A stretch of DNA of 64,000 bases from Apium graveolens (taxonomy: Eukaryota > Streptophyta > Magnoliopsida > Apiales > Apiaceae), in NCBI RefSeq assembly GCF_009905375.1, contig NC_133653.1, forward strand, positions 88,897,004 to 88,961,003, read 5' to 3'. The notes beneath the pieces were generated by a model that was not told the DNA's origin, ran no database searches, and saw only the letters and a program-made list of their open reading frames with translations. Every line of letters starts with the position of its first letter. Within the stretch, counting starts at the first letter, position 1. Of the stretch, positions 48,814 through 57,816 are shown in pieces. A program made the translations under genes and the position numbers.

Positions 48814-48825
48814 GCTCTGATACCA
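48814..48825 (-). promoter_or_regulatory. Primer binding site of the inverted SIRE segment
   Basis: On the minus strand TGGTATCAGAGC, the initiator Met tRNA match, 36 bases before the gag ATG. In an ordinary element an LTR ending CCTAACA would precede it; here the adjoining bases are AGACTAAGGGGGAGAT and env-like sequence on the plus strand. Confidence 0.8.
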
Positions 48826-48908
48826 AGACTAAGGGGGAGATAGATGCAAGGCTAGCACAATCAACACTCAAAAGTCAAGAACAATGTATAGAACAATAGA
48901 GGCTCCTT

Positions 48909-50527
48909 ATGGCTGCTCAAGGTCCAGGAATGACACAAGAATTTGACAACTTGCTCACTGGATTAAGGAACTCTCTCAACAACAACTTCTTCACTTACAG
49001 AAAGACCTTGGAAAAGACTATCAATTATATCAGGGTGCTGCAGATCTCAGTCAAGGACCAGTTTTTGGAGAAAAGGATAGTGATCAATCTTAATGATTCT
49101 TGTGTAGATAGATGTATGCAAGTCAACTTCAATTATCTATTTTCTAGAAGAGCATCTGAGATAGACATTTTGATTAACAAGTTCAAAATGATCAAAAATA
49201 AAGAGAAAATGCTACTAGCAGAGTTGAAGAAGGCTCAAGAAGCTGCATTCCCAGAAGCCTACCTACATCCAAGCAAAGGGGTGCACTACATCTGCTCTAC
49301 AACTAAGCAACTGAAACATTTCCAAATACCAAATAACTGTGTCATGGCCAACATAAGACTGATAATGGTGCTTGAGTCTGAGCTGAAAAGAAGAGATTGA
49401 AGACTAGTGAAGATGAAGCTATGATCAAGATTCTGAGGAGATACATTGATAGCTCTGAAGCCAATTTGCCTAAAACTAAAATCAACACGGATGACTTGGG
49501 TGATGATGAGCAGAAGAAAGATGGTGAAAATCCTTCTGGCTCAAACTCAAGTCAACCTGGTAAGGCAATTGGTGAAAAAGGTGATAGTGAGAAAGAGAAG
49601 GAGAAGAAAAGTAGATCTGAGACTCAAATGAGGGGTGGAAGGAGACAAAGACAAAAGAATGATACCTCACAACCTCTCCAAACCCTAAATATCCAAATAC
49701 CAATTGCTAAACCTTCACATTCAATCTCAACAGAAAATACTCAACCTCAAACCTCTAAGCCTAAATATTTCTACAAGCACACAACCAACTCTCTCCTCAA
49801 AACTCAAATCACTCACAGCCATACTTCTCTGAAAAGACTCAAAACCTTACCTTCATTTCAGCCACCCCTTAAAACACACTTCAAAACAGTTGGAATAGGT
49901 CCAAAAGAAGCCAAGGTCAAAAGGAGATTAAGAAAACAAAGAAGAGAACAACTGATAGCTGAATCTTCCAATGATCATGGATTTGGTGAAAAGGCCATCT
50001 GGAACAGATATAATCAAGATGATTTCAAACCTCTAAATGTTGTTGATTCAGATGAAGACTACTTCCAATAGCTAGCTAAAAGAATAGTCAGAGTTTGGGT
50101 CGTTCACATCAAAGAAGTTAGAATCTACTACAATGATGGGTCCTTTGAACAGCTTAGAAATAGACTATTGGATTCTCTCTCAATTGTTGAGCTGAAAAGG
50201 GTGCTAAGTTTGATGAATGGTAAAGATTCAGCCACCAAGGCATGGAGAACAATATTGGCAGTGTTTGTGGTTAACAGAGAGGAGATGAGAAATGAGCAGA
50301 GAGCCTTGTTAGCAGAAAAGAGGAGAAAGTATGAGCATGAAATTGATGAGTATATTAGAAGATCAGAAGAGTTGAAGGCATCAGGCAAGAGTAGAATATC
50401 AAAGGATGGAAGATTCCTGAATATAAAAGCTGGTTCTTTGTCAAGTTACAGAATAGGGATGTTAGCTAGATATCCTAAGCCAGATTTGCTGAAACTAATA
50501 GAGGCTCTAGCTGACACCCCATCCTAG
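48909..50527 (+). pseudogene. SIRE env-like gene, second part, opposite strand
   Basis: Plus-strand frames starting MAAQGPGMTQEFDNLLTGL: a helical region with FTYRKTLEKTINYIRVLQ and KMIKNKEKMLLAELKKAQE. After a frameshift near 49397 comes a charged Lys/Gln/Pro-rich region ending VDSDEDYFQ. After TAG at 50069-50071 there is a conserved C-terminal block, RLLDSLSIVELKRVLSLM, AWRTILAVFVV and KPDLLKLIEALADTPS. Position just before PPT and LTR, and C-terminal pattern, match the end of SIRE env-like frames. It probably continues the minus-strand portion that ends at 39375. Confidence 0.68.
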
Positions 50528-50719
50528 AAGAATTGGAAATACTTGTGCAAATTAAGAACATAATTGAGAAAGAATCAGACAGCTCAGTCTTTACTTAATT
50601 ATTGTAAACTGTCCAATGTACAAGTGTTGTATCAGCTTTTGTATCATTTTATTTTCATTCTTTAACTTGGGGTTAGTCTTGTTAACAGGCATGAATTTGT
50701 GATAAGCAATCTTCTCACA

Positions 50720-50732
50720 AATTGGGGGAGAT
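50720..50732 (+). promoter_or_regulatory. Polypurine tract of the SIRE-like element
   Basis: AATTGGGGGAGAT lies immediately before the LTR start TGTTGTGCAAG. It is the plus-strand primer site and fixes the LTR as a 3' LTR in plus orientation. Confidence 0.85.
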
Positions 50733-52079
50733 TGTTGTGCAAGACATGCCAGTATCATAACAAGACTAAGTCATACTGACAACCCTAAGATTAGTTGTAT
50801 TGTAACCTTAATCTATAATTCATACTTGTAACACTTAATGTCTGTAAAATGTAAATGGAGCAGACTGGAGCATTTTTCTCTAAACAGTGTCAAGCCTAAG
50901 AATTCTATCTGAAAGAAGATCAAGAAGATCAAGAAGATCATGCCTCAGAAGAATTATGAAGAAGCTTGGAGTTGAATAAATCTATTTGGTGTAAAACATT
51001 CTAAGTCAAGATCTCTACAAGTCACAGAATTAGTGTTATAGAGAAATCATTCGAGAACTCCAGAATGACTTATCGAGAAGTCATTTAAACTCCAGAGAGT
51101 ACCGACGGATGAGTAACATCTACCCAACGGATGAGCAATATCTACTCGACGGATGAGGACTGTCTACTCGACGGATAAACCATCACTACTCGACGGATAA
51201 GCAACATCCACCGGGTGTAGAGAACTCAGGAATTGTCTGTCGAGAACTCAGAGATATCGACAAGTATACATTCATTAGAGAACTCTGAGTTATCGATAAG
51301 CCAAAGTCCATTAGAGAACTCTGAGTTATCGATAAACCAAAATTCACTAGAGAACTCAGAGTTGTCGATAAGTCTAGGCAACAATGAAGTTTCAGAGATA
51401 TCGACAAGCCAACATGCCTATCGAGATGTCGAGTTCTCTACAGCTTAACTGGAGATCTCGAAGTGAAGAAATTTTTCTAAGTACAGAATTGCAGAACAGT
51501 TCAATATCCAAGGTTGCAAATCAACAAACAATTCACACAGCTGGATTGACAAGTCTACAAAAAGCAGCTTGAGAGATGTGCAAGATCAACGATAAAGATT
51601 AACTGACAGAGAAGATTAAAGTAATCACGGGATGCTAAAGATATGCTAAGCCAGGAATGGAAGATTTGCTTTTCTATAAATAGAAATGACAAGTGATAGT
51701 TTAGAAAAGCTAATAGCATGTTTATTATCCACTGTGTAAACCAGCAGTTAACTGAGTTATAAAGTTAACACTGGTCCTCTAGTTAAGTTAAGAAGAACAA
51801 TCAGATTAGAAAAATTGTGTGTTCTCTCTCAAGAAAGAAGCTAAGTTCTAAAACAAGAACTTAGAGATTCTGTAGCAAAACACTGCTTGATTTTTAATAT
51901 AAAATTAAGTGAGTTTTGAAGATCTTTGTTTTACATATTTGCACAGCTATTTATGTTTAACATCCATTCTACTAAATCATTAACAACAACCAACTGCTAA
52001 AGCCTAAGTCGATCGAAAATCAAACATTTAAGCCAAAATACATTCACCCCCCCCCTCTGTGTTGTATTCATACCTAACA
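50733..52079 (+). repeat. Only LTR of the SIRE-like element (1,347 bp)
   Basis: Starts TGTTGTGCAAGACATGCC and ends TGTATTCATACCTAACA after a C-run (52046-52055), typical of SIRE-type LTRs. A TATA box, TATAAATA, lies at 51675-51682. Two tandem arrays are inside: a 22-bp unit (CTACTCGACGGATGAG) five times from 51103, and a 36-bp unit starting ATTAGAGAACTCTGAG three times from 51274. Confidence 0.87.
51103..51381 (+). repeat. 22-bp and 36-bp tandem arrays in the SIRE LTR
   Basis: ACGGAT recurs exactly every 22 bp (51105, 51127, 51149, 51171, 51193). ATTAGAG/ACTAGAG recurs every 36 bp (51274, 51310, 51346). Both lie upstream of the LTR TATA box, where enhancer repeats are common. Confidence 0.85.
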
Positions 52080-52084
52080 GCCCC

Positions 52085-54408
52085 CATGTTTTTCCCTATA
52101 CGAACCATTTTTCCTCAACGGCTTGCATACAACTCTACCTCTTCGGTTTTCGCCGCGGGTTCAGCGATCGGGCTCGAGAGATCCGCTCCAAACTTTTCCA
52201 ACTCAATATTCAGTGTTTCACGGCTTCTACCGGGTTCGGCTTCGGCCCGCTTTCTTTTCCCGGTTTCGTCCGGCCCTCCATATTCTTGATCCTTCTTCAG
52301 GTCCTCAAGCATTATGATTCTGGCGGTTTTTTGATCGCCCCTCATTTCTCCTACCCCTTTCTCGGTTGGAAACTTGAGGTTAAGATGGGGTATAGACTCC
52401 ACCGCTTCAAAGGTCGACAAGAAAGGTCTTCCGAATATAGCATTGTATGGGCTCTTAATCCGAACCACATAGAACTTCACCGGCTTCTCAACAATTTATG
52501 GCAATTTTCCCAGGAGGACAGGGAGCGTAATTGTTCCCTCAAACTGAATGGGATGTCCCCCAATGGCGTAAAGGGGAGCCTCATTACAGTGCTCTAACTG
52601 TTCTCCGGCTAAATTCATCTTACAGTAGGTTTTGTGGAACAGTATGTTGGCCGAACTCCTGGTATCTACCATCACCTTCCATATTTTATTATGCCCGATG
52701 ATAGGTTTTATAATGAGAGGGTCCTCGTGTGAGCGAATGACATCCTCGTAGTCCTCAGTGTTGAAAGTCATGGGCATGTGGGGCTTTGCCTGACCAAACT
52801 GGTAGAGATTGTATACCTGTCGGGCGTACATTTTCTTGGTTGTCTTGCTATCCTTATCTAGGATGCTGCCCCCAGATATAGTCTTTACTTCGCCCCTTAT
52901 CCTATCCCTTCGTTCTGGTTCTTCGGCTTCTATCTCTTCCTCCTGGTTCTCTTTCGGCCCCAGTATGTCTCTGAGATCTCGGACGAACTGATTAAGTTCG
53001 CCGTCTTTGATCATACGCTCAATTAGTCTTTTGAGGTGATAGCACTCTTCAGTGTTATGCCCCTTATCCCTGTGGAAGTCGCAGTATTTGTCGGGATTCT
53101 TCTTATGGTTGGGGACCTTCATTTTTGCCGGCCGAACGAACCCAAGCTTGCATTTGATTTCATGGAGAATCTTGGAGATCGGCGCATTCAAAGGGGTGAA
53201 TACTGCCGAATCCCTATCTCGTCACCATTCGGCCCCTCGATCTGTCTCTTTTCTTCATTCTTTCCTACCATCCCTTCGGTCAGAGCCTGATTTTGAGCCT
53301 TCATATTTGTCAGCTCGCTTCGATCGGTCACCCCTTCGGGAATCCTTATACCCTCATTACTTTCCATTTTTCAGCGAATGTTGTCGCCCCTCACATATAT
53401 CATTCAGGGATCTAGGGGAAAAATCGTAAAGAGATGAACGAAGCTTTTTACCTTTATAGGGGCCAACCCCACCGTCAAGAAGCCCATTGCTTTGACCTTG
53501 TCCAGATTAGTAACCATTCCAGCTTCTACCTTAAACCGAGCGAGATAATCCCCCAACTCCTCATTCTCCCTCTGTCTGCAGTGGACCAGGGCTTCAGTGT
53601 CCTTCGCCTTTCGGCACAGGTGAGAGTAGTACTTCAGAAACTTCCTTTTCAGTTGCTCGTAGGATCCAATGGACCTAGGCTTAAGGGATTTGTACCACAT
53701 CGAAGCTGACCCTTTAGATAGGTCTTGAACATTTTGCATAGCATGATATCATTATGGCCCATCCCAATCATCAGTAATTCATACTTTTTGCAGTGGTCCT
53801 CAGGGTCTCCCTTCCCACTGAACTCACTCATCTTAGGAAATTGCCTTTTTTCGCCCAGAGAGGGTCGATACTGTTCAATTTCTTGGGTCACGACCGGTTC
53901 CCTGTCGGCCCTCCTATCGCCGAACAAGGCCTTTTCTAGGCCTTTTCTAGGAAAGTGAGCCTGAGGATCCGTCGGGCTCCTCGTCCGAGTCAGATGAGAA
54001 GGGTTGCTTTGTCCTCTTTCTTTGGGGATACGAATCAGAGTCAGACTCATCTTCTTCATTATGCGCCCTTCAATCTCTCCTATCCTTATTCGTTCTTCCC
54101 TAATCGTCGGCCAGCAATGCTTCACGTAGGGTCTTTTCTTACAGTTCAATTTCTTCTCTTTGAAGCTGCAGGGCCTTTAGTCGCAGCGCATCAGCCTCTC
54201 ATCGCTTAGCGCGGGCTTCTGCATCCCTTTCTGCTTGGTCACTTTTGGCTTTGCCCTTCTCCGCGGCCTTTTCTGCCCGGATCTTTAGGAGCAAGGCTTC
54301 TTCTTCAGGAGTTAATGTGATGACTCCATCTCCGCCCACTAGGGTGGAGGGTTGCCCCTTATCGGTAAAACCAGGTGGCGGTGAATGCTCATGAATTATT
54401 TCTGTCAT
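52085..54408 (-). pseudogene. gag and protease of the Tat-lineage element
   Basis: Starts at ATG 54408 (MTEIIHEHSPPPGFTDKG), 52 bases after the LTR. It breaks into at least four frames. The gag core (about 53940-53480) shows PKMSEFSGKGDPEDHCKKYE and ASMWYKSLKPRSIGSYEQLK. A zinc-knuckle-like YCDFHRDKGHNTEECYHLK follows (about 53090). The protease-like domain has MVDTRSSANILFHKTY, where the usual Asp-Thr-Gly-Ser is Asp-Thr-Arg-Ser, so the active site is damaged, and KSPYNAIFGRPFL. It ends at the nested insertion after VRIGKNMG. At least three in-frame stops and three frameshifts. Confidence 0.83.
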
Positions 54409-54440
54409 GCTCTCGTTATCTCGGCTTGTAACTCTCGTAT

Positions 54441-54457
54441 TCCCACAGACGGCGCCA
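54441..54457 (-). promoter_or_regulatory. Primer binding site of the Tat-lineage element
   Basis: On the minus strand TGGCGCCGTCTGTGGGA, two bases after the 5' LTR end, the PBS text common in plant Tat/Athila-type elements. Confidence 0.8.
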
Positions 54458-54459
54458 AA

Positions 54460-54908
54460 TGTTACGCCCAGATTCCTTCGGATTGATGAACAGCCTTCGG
54501 CCTCCGTGAAGGTAGCTTCGACTTAGACCTGAAAGCGAAGAGAATGCAAGGGTTTGTACCCCCGATTCACCTCCGGTGTGAGAATAAGAATCTGGTTGTA
54601 AAGTGGGTAGAAAATACAAGAAAAGCAGAGTGTTTTTAGAGAGAATGTGTGTATATCTTTTGTCTTACTTTTCAAGGGGTTTTATACCCAATTTTGTCAT
54701 GAATGCTCATCCGTTACTCATCATTAAGGAGGGAGTAAAAAGGGGGCGTTATGTCCCTTCTGTATTCCAACATTCGGGGAGAAAGATTGGCCTCGGCCTG
54801 AGGTTCTTTGTGGGCCTTCGGCTAATGGGCCTGGTGGACCTTTGGCCCAATAGTTCAGTCGTCCGATGGGCCTTCGATCAGTGGGCCTTAATGGGCTTAT
54901 AGCCAACA
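54460..54908 (-). repeat. 5' LTR of the Tat-lineage element
   Basis: Matches 31832-32280 over its full 449 bp with about 30 differences. The outer flank is ACAAG (54909-54913). Confidence 0.9.
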
Positions 54909-55051
54909 ACAAGCATGCCCACTTTTCATCTTTTCGAAACTTAAAAAAAAAACATTGCCTCCAGATTTATCAGATTTACTGCGAAATTGGTAGAAAACTA
55001 AGAAGTAAAATTTCTTTGATTTTAATGTCTTTCCTTCTGCGAGAAAAACCA

Positions 55052-55145
55052 TTAATTATGCATCACATATTTTCGTACAACATATCTCTCGAAGTCTTGT
55101 AGTTCCTTTTGTCCAGAGGTGATATGCCTTCTCAAAATGTTTAAT
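55052..55145 (-). pseudogene. Second, broken copy of the MED15 KIX exon
   Basis: Reading the minus strand, NILRRHITSGQKELQDFERY aligns with the MED15 exon 2 text [20 protein letters not shown]. Nucleotide similarity covers TTTTGTCCAGAG and flanks. An intronic tag AGAGGTCTAAC (about 55208) lies at the same distance as ATAGGTCTAAC in MED15 intron 1 (about 29722), pointing to a genomic duplication rather than a retrocopy. No other MED15 exon is recognisable nearby. It was originally about 1.9 kb upstream of MED15, before the Tat insertion. Confidence 0.65.
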
Positions 55146-55639
55146 CTCCACATGAAATATTCCAAATATCACGAAAAGCTACTCAATCACTAAATCAAAT
55201 CGACAATAGAGGTCTAACTGTTAGAAAAGAATTTGATCTCTTATATTTAATTATTGTTTATTGCATTGAATAATATAAAAAAATATTTGGTGAGAAGAGC
55301 CGAGTGAGTCAATTAAGGTAAAAGATGGAGCCTCCAATATATCACATGATACAGAAAATATGATAATACAATATTTTCCTCAAGAGGTATGTGAACATGA
55401 ATACACACATAAAATGTAAAATCCATTAGCAAAAATAGAAACTAAATCAAAAAACGTCATTAAAACCTACTAGAAACTACACTGATGATTTACTTTCAGT
55501 TTGTTTGGTTTCTAAAATCTCTCGCACATGATGAAACCAAGCTGTAATAATATTTATAACATATTTCTTATTATATTAATATTTAATTAAAAATGTTGGA
55601 GTTACACTTTAATACACATTATATAATTTTTTATATATA
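55146..55639. other. AT-rich spacer next to the MED15 fragment
   Basis: The first about 80 bp may be duplicated MED15 intron 1 sequence. The rest shows nothing I can identify. Confidence 0.4.
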
Positions 55640-56109
55640 CTAGCTTTACAACCCGTATGATACACGAGTCTTCATTATATTTTTATATTATTTAAATTTA
55701 TAATAAATTTCTTTTTGGATCATTACGTTATGAGTATATTTATAAATAATAATATAAATATTTGTTATTGGCAGGATTCGAACCTGAATTTTGGGTATTG
55801 TATAAATAATAATATAAATATTTGATTTTGGTGAGGTTCGAACCTGGGAGTTTTAGTAGTGTATAAATAATAATATAAATATTTGCTGTTGGCGGGGTTC
55901 GAACCTGAGAGTTTGAGTAGTGTATACTATTTTAGTATTTGAATCTAATGGTCCTGATCACTTAATATAAAAGATCAGACGGTCATAAATGAGGATAACC
56001 AAACCAACCAAAAAAAATGCATACCAACCAAAAAAATACATACCAAATTATACCCCATATATTATTATACCTCATTCCGGTTATTATAGTATATGATAGA
56101 TAGTATAGA
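55640..56109 (-). mobile_element. Small non-autonomous Helitron
   Basis: On the minus strand the element starts TCTATACTATC after an A (56110) and ends ...GGGTTGTAAAGCTAG before a T (55639), matching the Helitron rules of 5' TC, 3' CTAG and insertion between A and T. A hairpin (ACTCGT-loop-ACGGGT, six pairs with one wobble) lies about eight bases before CTAG. No Rep/helicase is encoded in 470 bp. Confidence 0.7.
55741..55922. repeat. Three 60-bp tandem copies inside the Helitron
   Basis: Copies start at 55741, 55801 and 55862 with TATAAATAATAATATAAATA, and each contains a TTCGAACCTG core that resembles a tRNA B box. No tRNA fold surrounds these cores. Confidence 0.85.
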
Positions 56110-57157
56110 TACTTATATAAGTCATCCACCTAATAATCTAATGAGCCTTTAAAACAAGAAACTGAATGACTAAAAGGCTTATCTGGTATACATATATGTG
56201 TTCTCTTTAGGGCATAATTTATCGAAGTAGATGGATTATTACTAAATAATGCATCATGCATATCTATTATCGTTGACTTCATATGATCCTTTTTCTATTA
56301 AATAACTTTTTGGCCTTAAAACTCCTAAGTACTACTTATCTAACTTAACTTCGTAATAATAAATTTTTGATGTGAATGTAGGGGGTATTTTTGTAATTAA
56401 AAAATTAACTAAAATATTAAAATTATGTCATTAAAAATACTTTGTGTACTCATTTAACTCCTCTTAGTACGTACTTAGGGATATCTTTCTCTAACTTCTT
56501 ACCTTTTTAATTTAGGTAAAGAGGATAGTACTCTTAAACAATATTAAACTTACTGGGGTACAATTTTTCCCTCCAAGTCTATTTCATAGAACAGTTTTTG
56601 CATCTCCGACTCTCTGTTTAGGTAGCAAAAGCATTTAAATTGTGTAATAATCTATAAAATTTTAATTTTAATAAATACAATTGTTAATCTATTTACTGTT
56701 GGTTCTACCATAATCATCCTCATTTTCTCTTAGGTTGTTATTCTAATTGAGATGTCTTGAACTCAATTCGACTTTGTCTCAAAAATAATTTGTGAGCTCG
56801 GGATCGCGTATGTAGTTTTGTTCGATACGACACTCGACTCGATACAAGTTTTGGACGAACTCGGATCGAGCACAACTTGAGTTCGATTATGTTTTTTTTG
56901 TGGTACACTGTGTGTACATTTTGCAATGCAATAACAAATTTATTGAGATGGTAACTTCTATAATGCAATAATATTTTACAGTTTCAAGTCTATATTATTT
57001 TTATTATTATCATTATCATTATTATTATTCAAATTTACAATTTTACAATTTTTTTCCACCATAGACACATTGTATGCACTAGTCTTCCTTGGTAGTAACA
57101 GAACTTGCATCCATTGGCTAATCATAGTCTTGGTCTACATTCAAATATTGTAACTTG
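56110..57157. other. Spacer left of the second copia element
   Basis: AT-rich. A CpG-bearing patch at about 56755-56900 (ACTCGACTCGATACAAG, ACTCGGATCGAGC) looks like old transposon text. No gene recognised. Confidence 0.45.
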
Positions 57158-57162
57158 TAAAC

Positions 57163-57761
57163 TGTTAGATATATTTGATAATGTCATGACTAATATGTTT
57201 TATGTTTAGATTTCAGATCTTATTTGAACAGAACAAATCAGTACTTAACTGATCAGTACTTATACTGGAAGTCAGAACTTAAGGGATATCAGTACTTATG
57301 TTATCAGGAGATAGATATCAGAACTTAAGTGCTGAAGGACTATCAGATAAGGACAGTAGCTGATTAAAGTTAAGAAGATCAAGATAAACATAAGAAGAGA
57401 TATGCATGAAGAAGGAATTCCGTGAAGAATGGAATACTTGGAATAGAAGATATATGATTGATATATTTTAGGAAGCAGAATTATATTCCATATCAATTAG
57501 CGATTATCTTGTAACTGTGTAGTATATAAACACAGACATAGGGTTTACACTATAAGTGTTATCATTATCGAGAATATTATTTAATATAACCCTGGCAGCT
57601 CTCGTGATATTTTGTTCATCATTGAGAGATAACAGTTCCAGATTGTAACAGAGTTTATTGATTAAATAAAGTTTGTTTTCTGTTACATAAGTTCTTGAAG
57701 TTTGATTTGATTGTAATAAACACTGTATTCACCCCCTCTACAGTGAAAGTGTGACCTAACA
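57163..57761 (+). repeat. 5' LTR of the second copia element
   Basis: 599 bp, starts TGTTAGATATATTTG, ends GTGACCTAACA. It has TATATAAA at 57524-57530. Between 57237 and 57350 the box ATCAG(T/A)ACTTA recurs about five times. Confidence 0.82.
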
Positions 57762-57763
57762 AG

Positions 57764-57776
57764 TGGTATCAGAGCC
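57764..57776 (+). promoter_or_regulatory. Primer binding site, second copia element
   Basis: TGGTATCAGAGCC, the initiator Met tRNA match, lies two bases after the LTR end. Confidence 0.87.
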
Positions 57777-57816
57777 TTCTGTTAACACACATACAGTTAA
57801 AGATCCAAAAACAATC

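Larger units (their letters stand above)
39375..52079. mobile_element. Rearranged SIRE-like Ty1/copia element nested in the Tat polymerase
   Basis: Bounded by the perfect duplication GCCCC (39370-39374 and 52080-52084), with TG at the left end and CA at the right. Removing it and one GCCCC restores the Tat reading frame region. The right part (48826-52079) is plus-oriented: the second half of an env-like gene, polypurine tract and LTR. The left part (39375-48825) is minus-oriented: PBS, gag, protease, integrase, RT/RNase H, spacer and first half of the env-like gene. No second LTR is present; the left end begins inside env-like sequence, and PBS abuts env-like sequence rather than an LTR. The pieces add up to one SIRE-type element (gag-pol followed by env-like ORF) with the larger part inverted. 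Confidence 0.82.
31832..54908 (-). mobile_element. Tat-lineage Ty3/gypsy retrotransposon split by a nested copia element
   Basis: Both LTRs are 449 bp (31832-32280 and 54460-54908), start TGTTAC and end CCAACA, and are flanked by the perfect target duplication ACAAG (31827-31831, 54909-54913). By eye they differ at about 30 positions. The PBS next to the right LTR shows the element reads on the minus strand: gag-protease (54408-52085), then RT, RNase H, a second RNase H and integrase (39369-36203). A gene on the plus strand and tandem repeats sit before the 3' LTR. The doubled RNase H and the extra ORF are Tat-lineage (Retand-like) features. Without the nested element (39375-52079) it is about 10.4 kb. 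All genes are broken. Confidence 0.9.

Noticed and set aside
51103..51210. CRISPR-like regular repeats with 22-bp period
   Set aside because: The whole unit is repeated without unique spacers and lies within an LTR.
39375..52079. Two independent copia elements inserted head to head
   Set aside because: A single GCCCC duplication brackets the whole, no second LTR or internal target duplication exists, and the two env-like parts are complementary rather than overlapping. One rearranged element is simpler.
55741..55922. Possible tRNA genes or CRISPR array because of repeated TTCGAACCTG cores
   Set aside because: No cloverleaf can be drawn around the cores, and a plant genome has no CRISPR arrays; it is a 60-bp minisatellite inside a Helitron.
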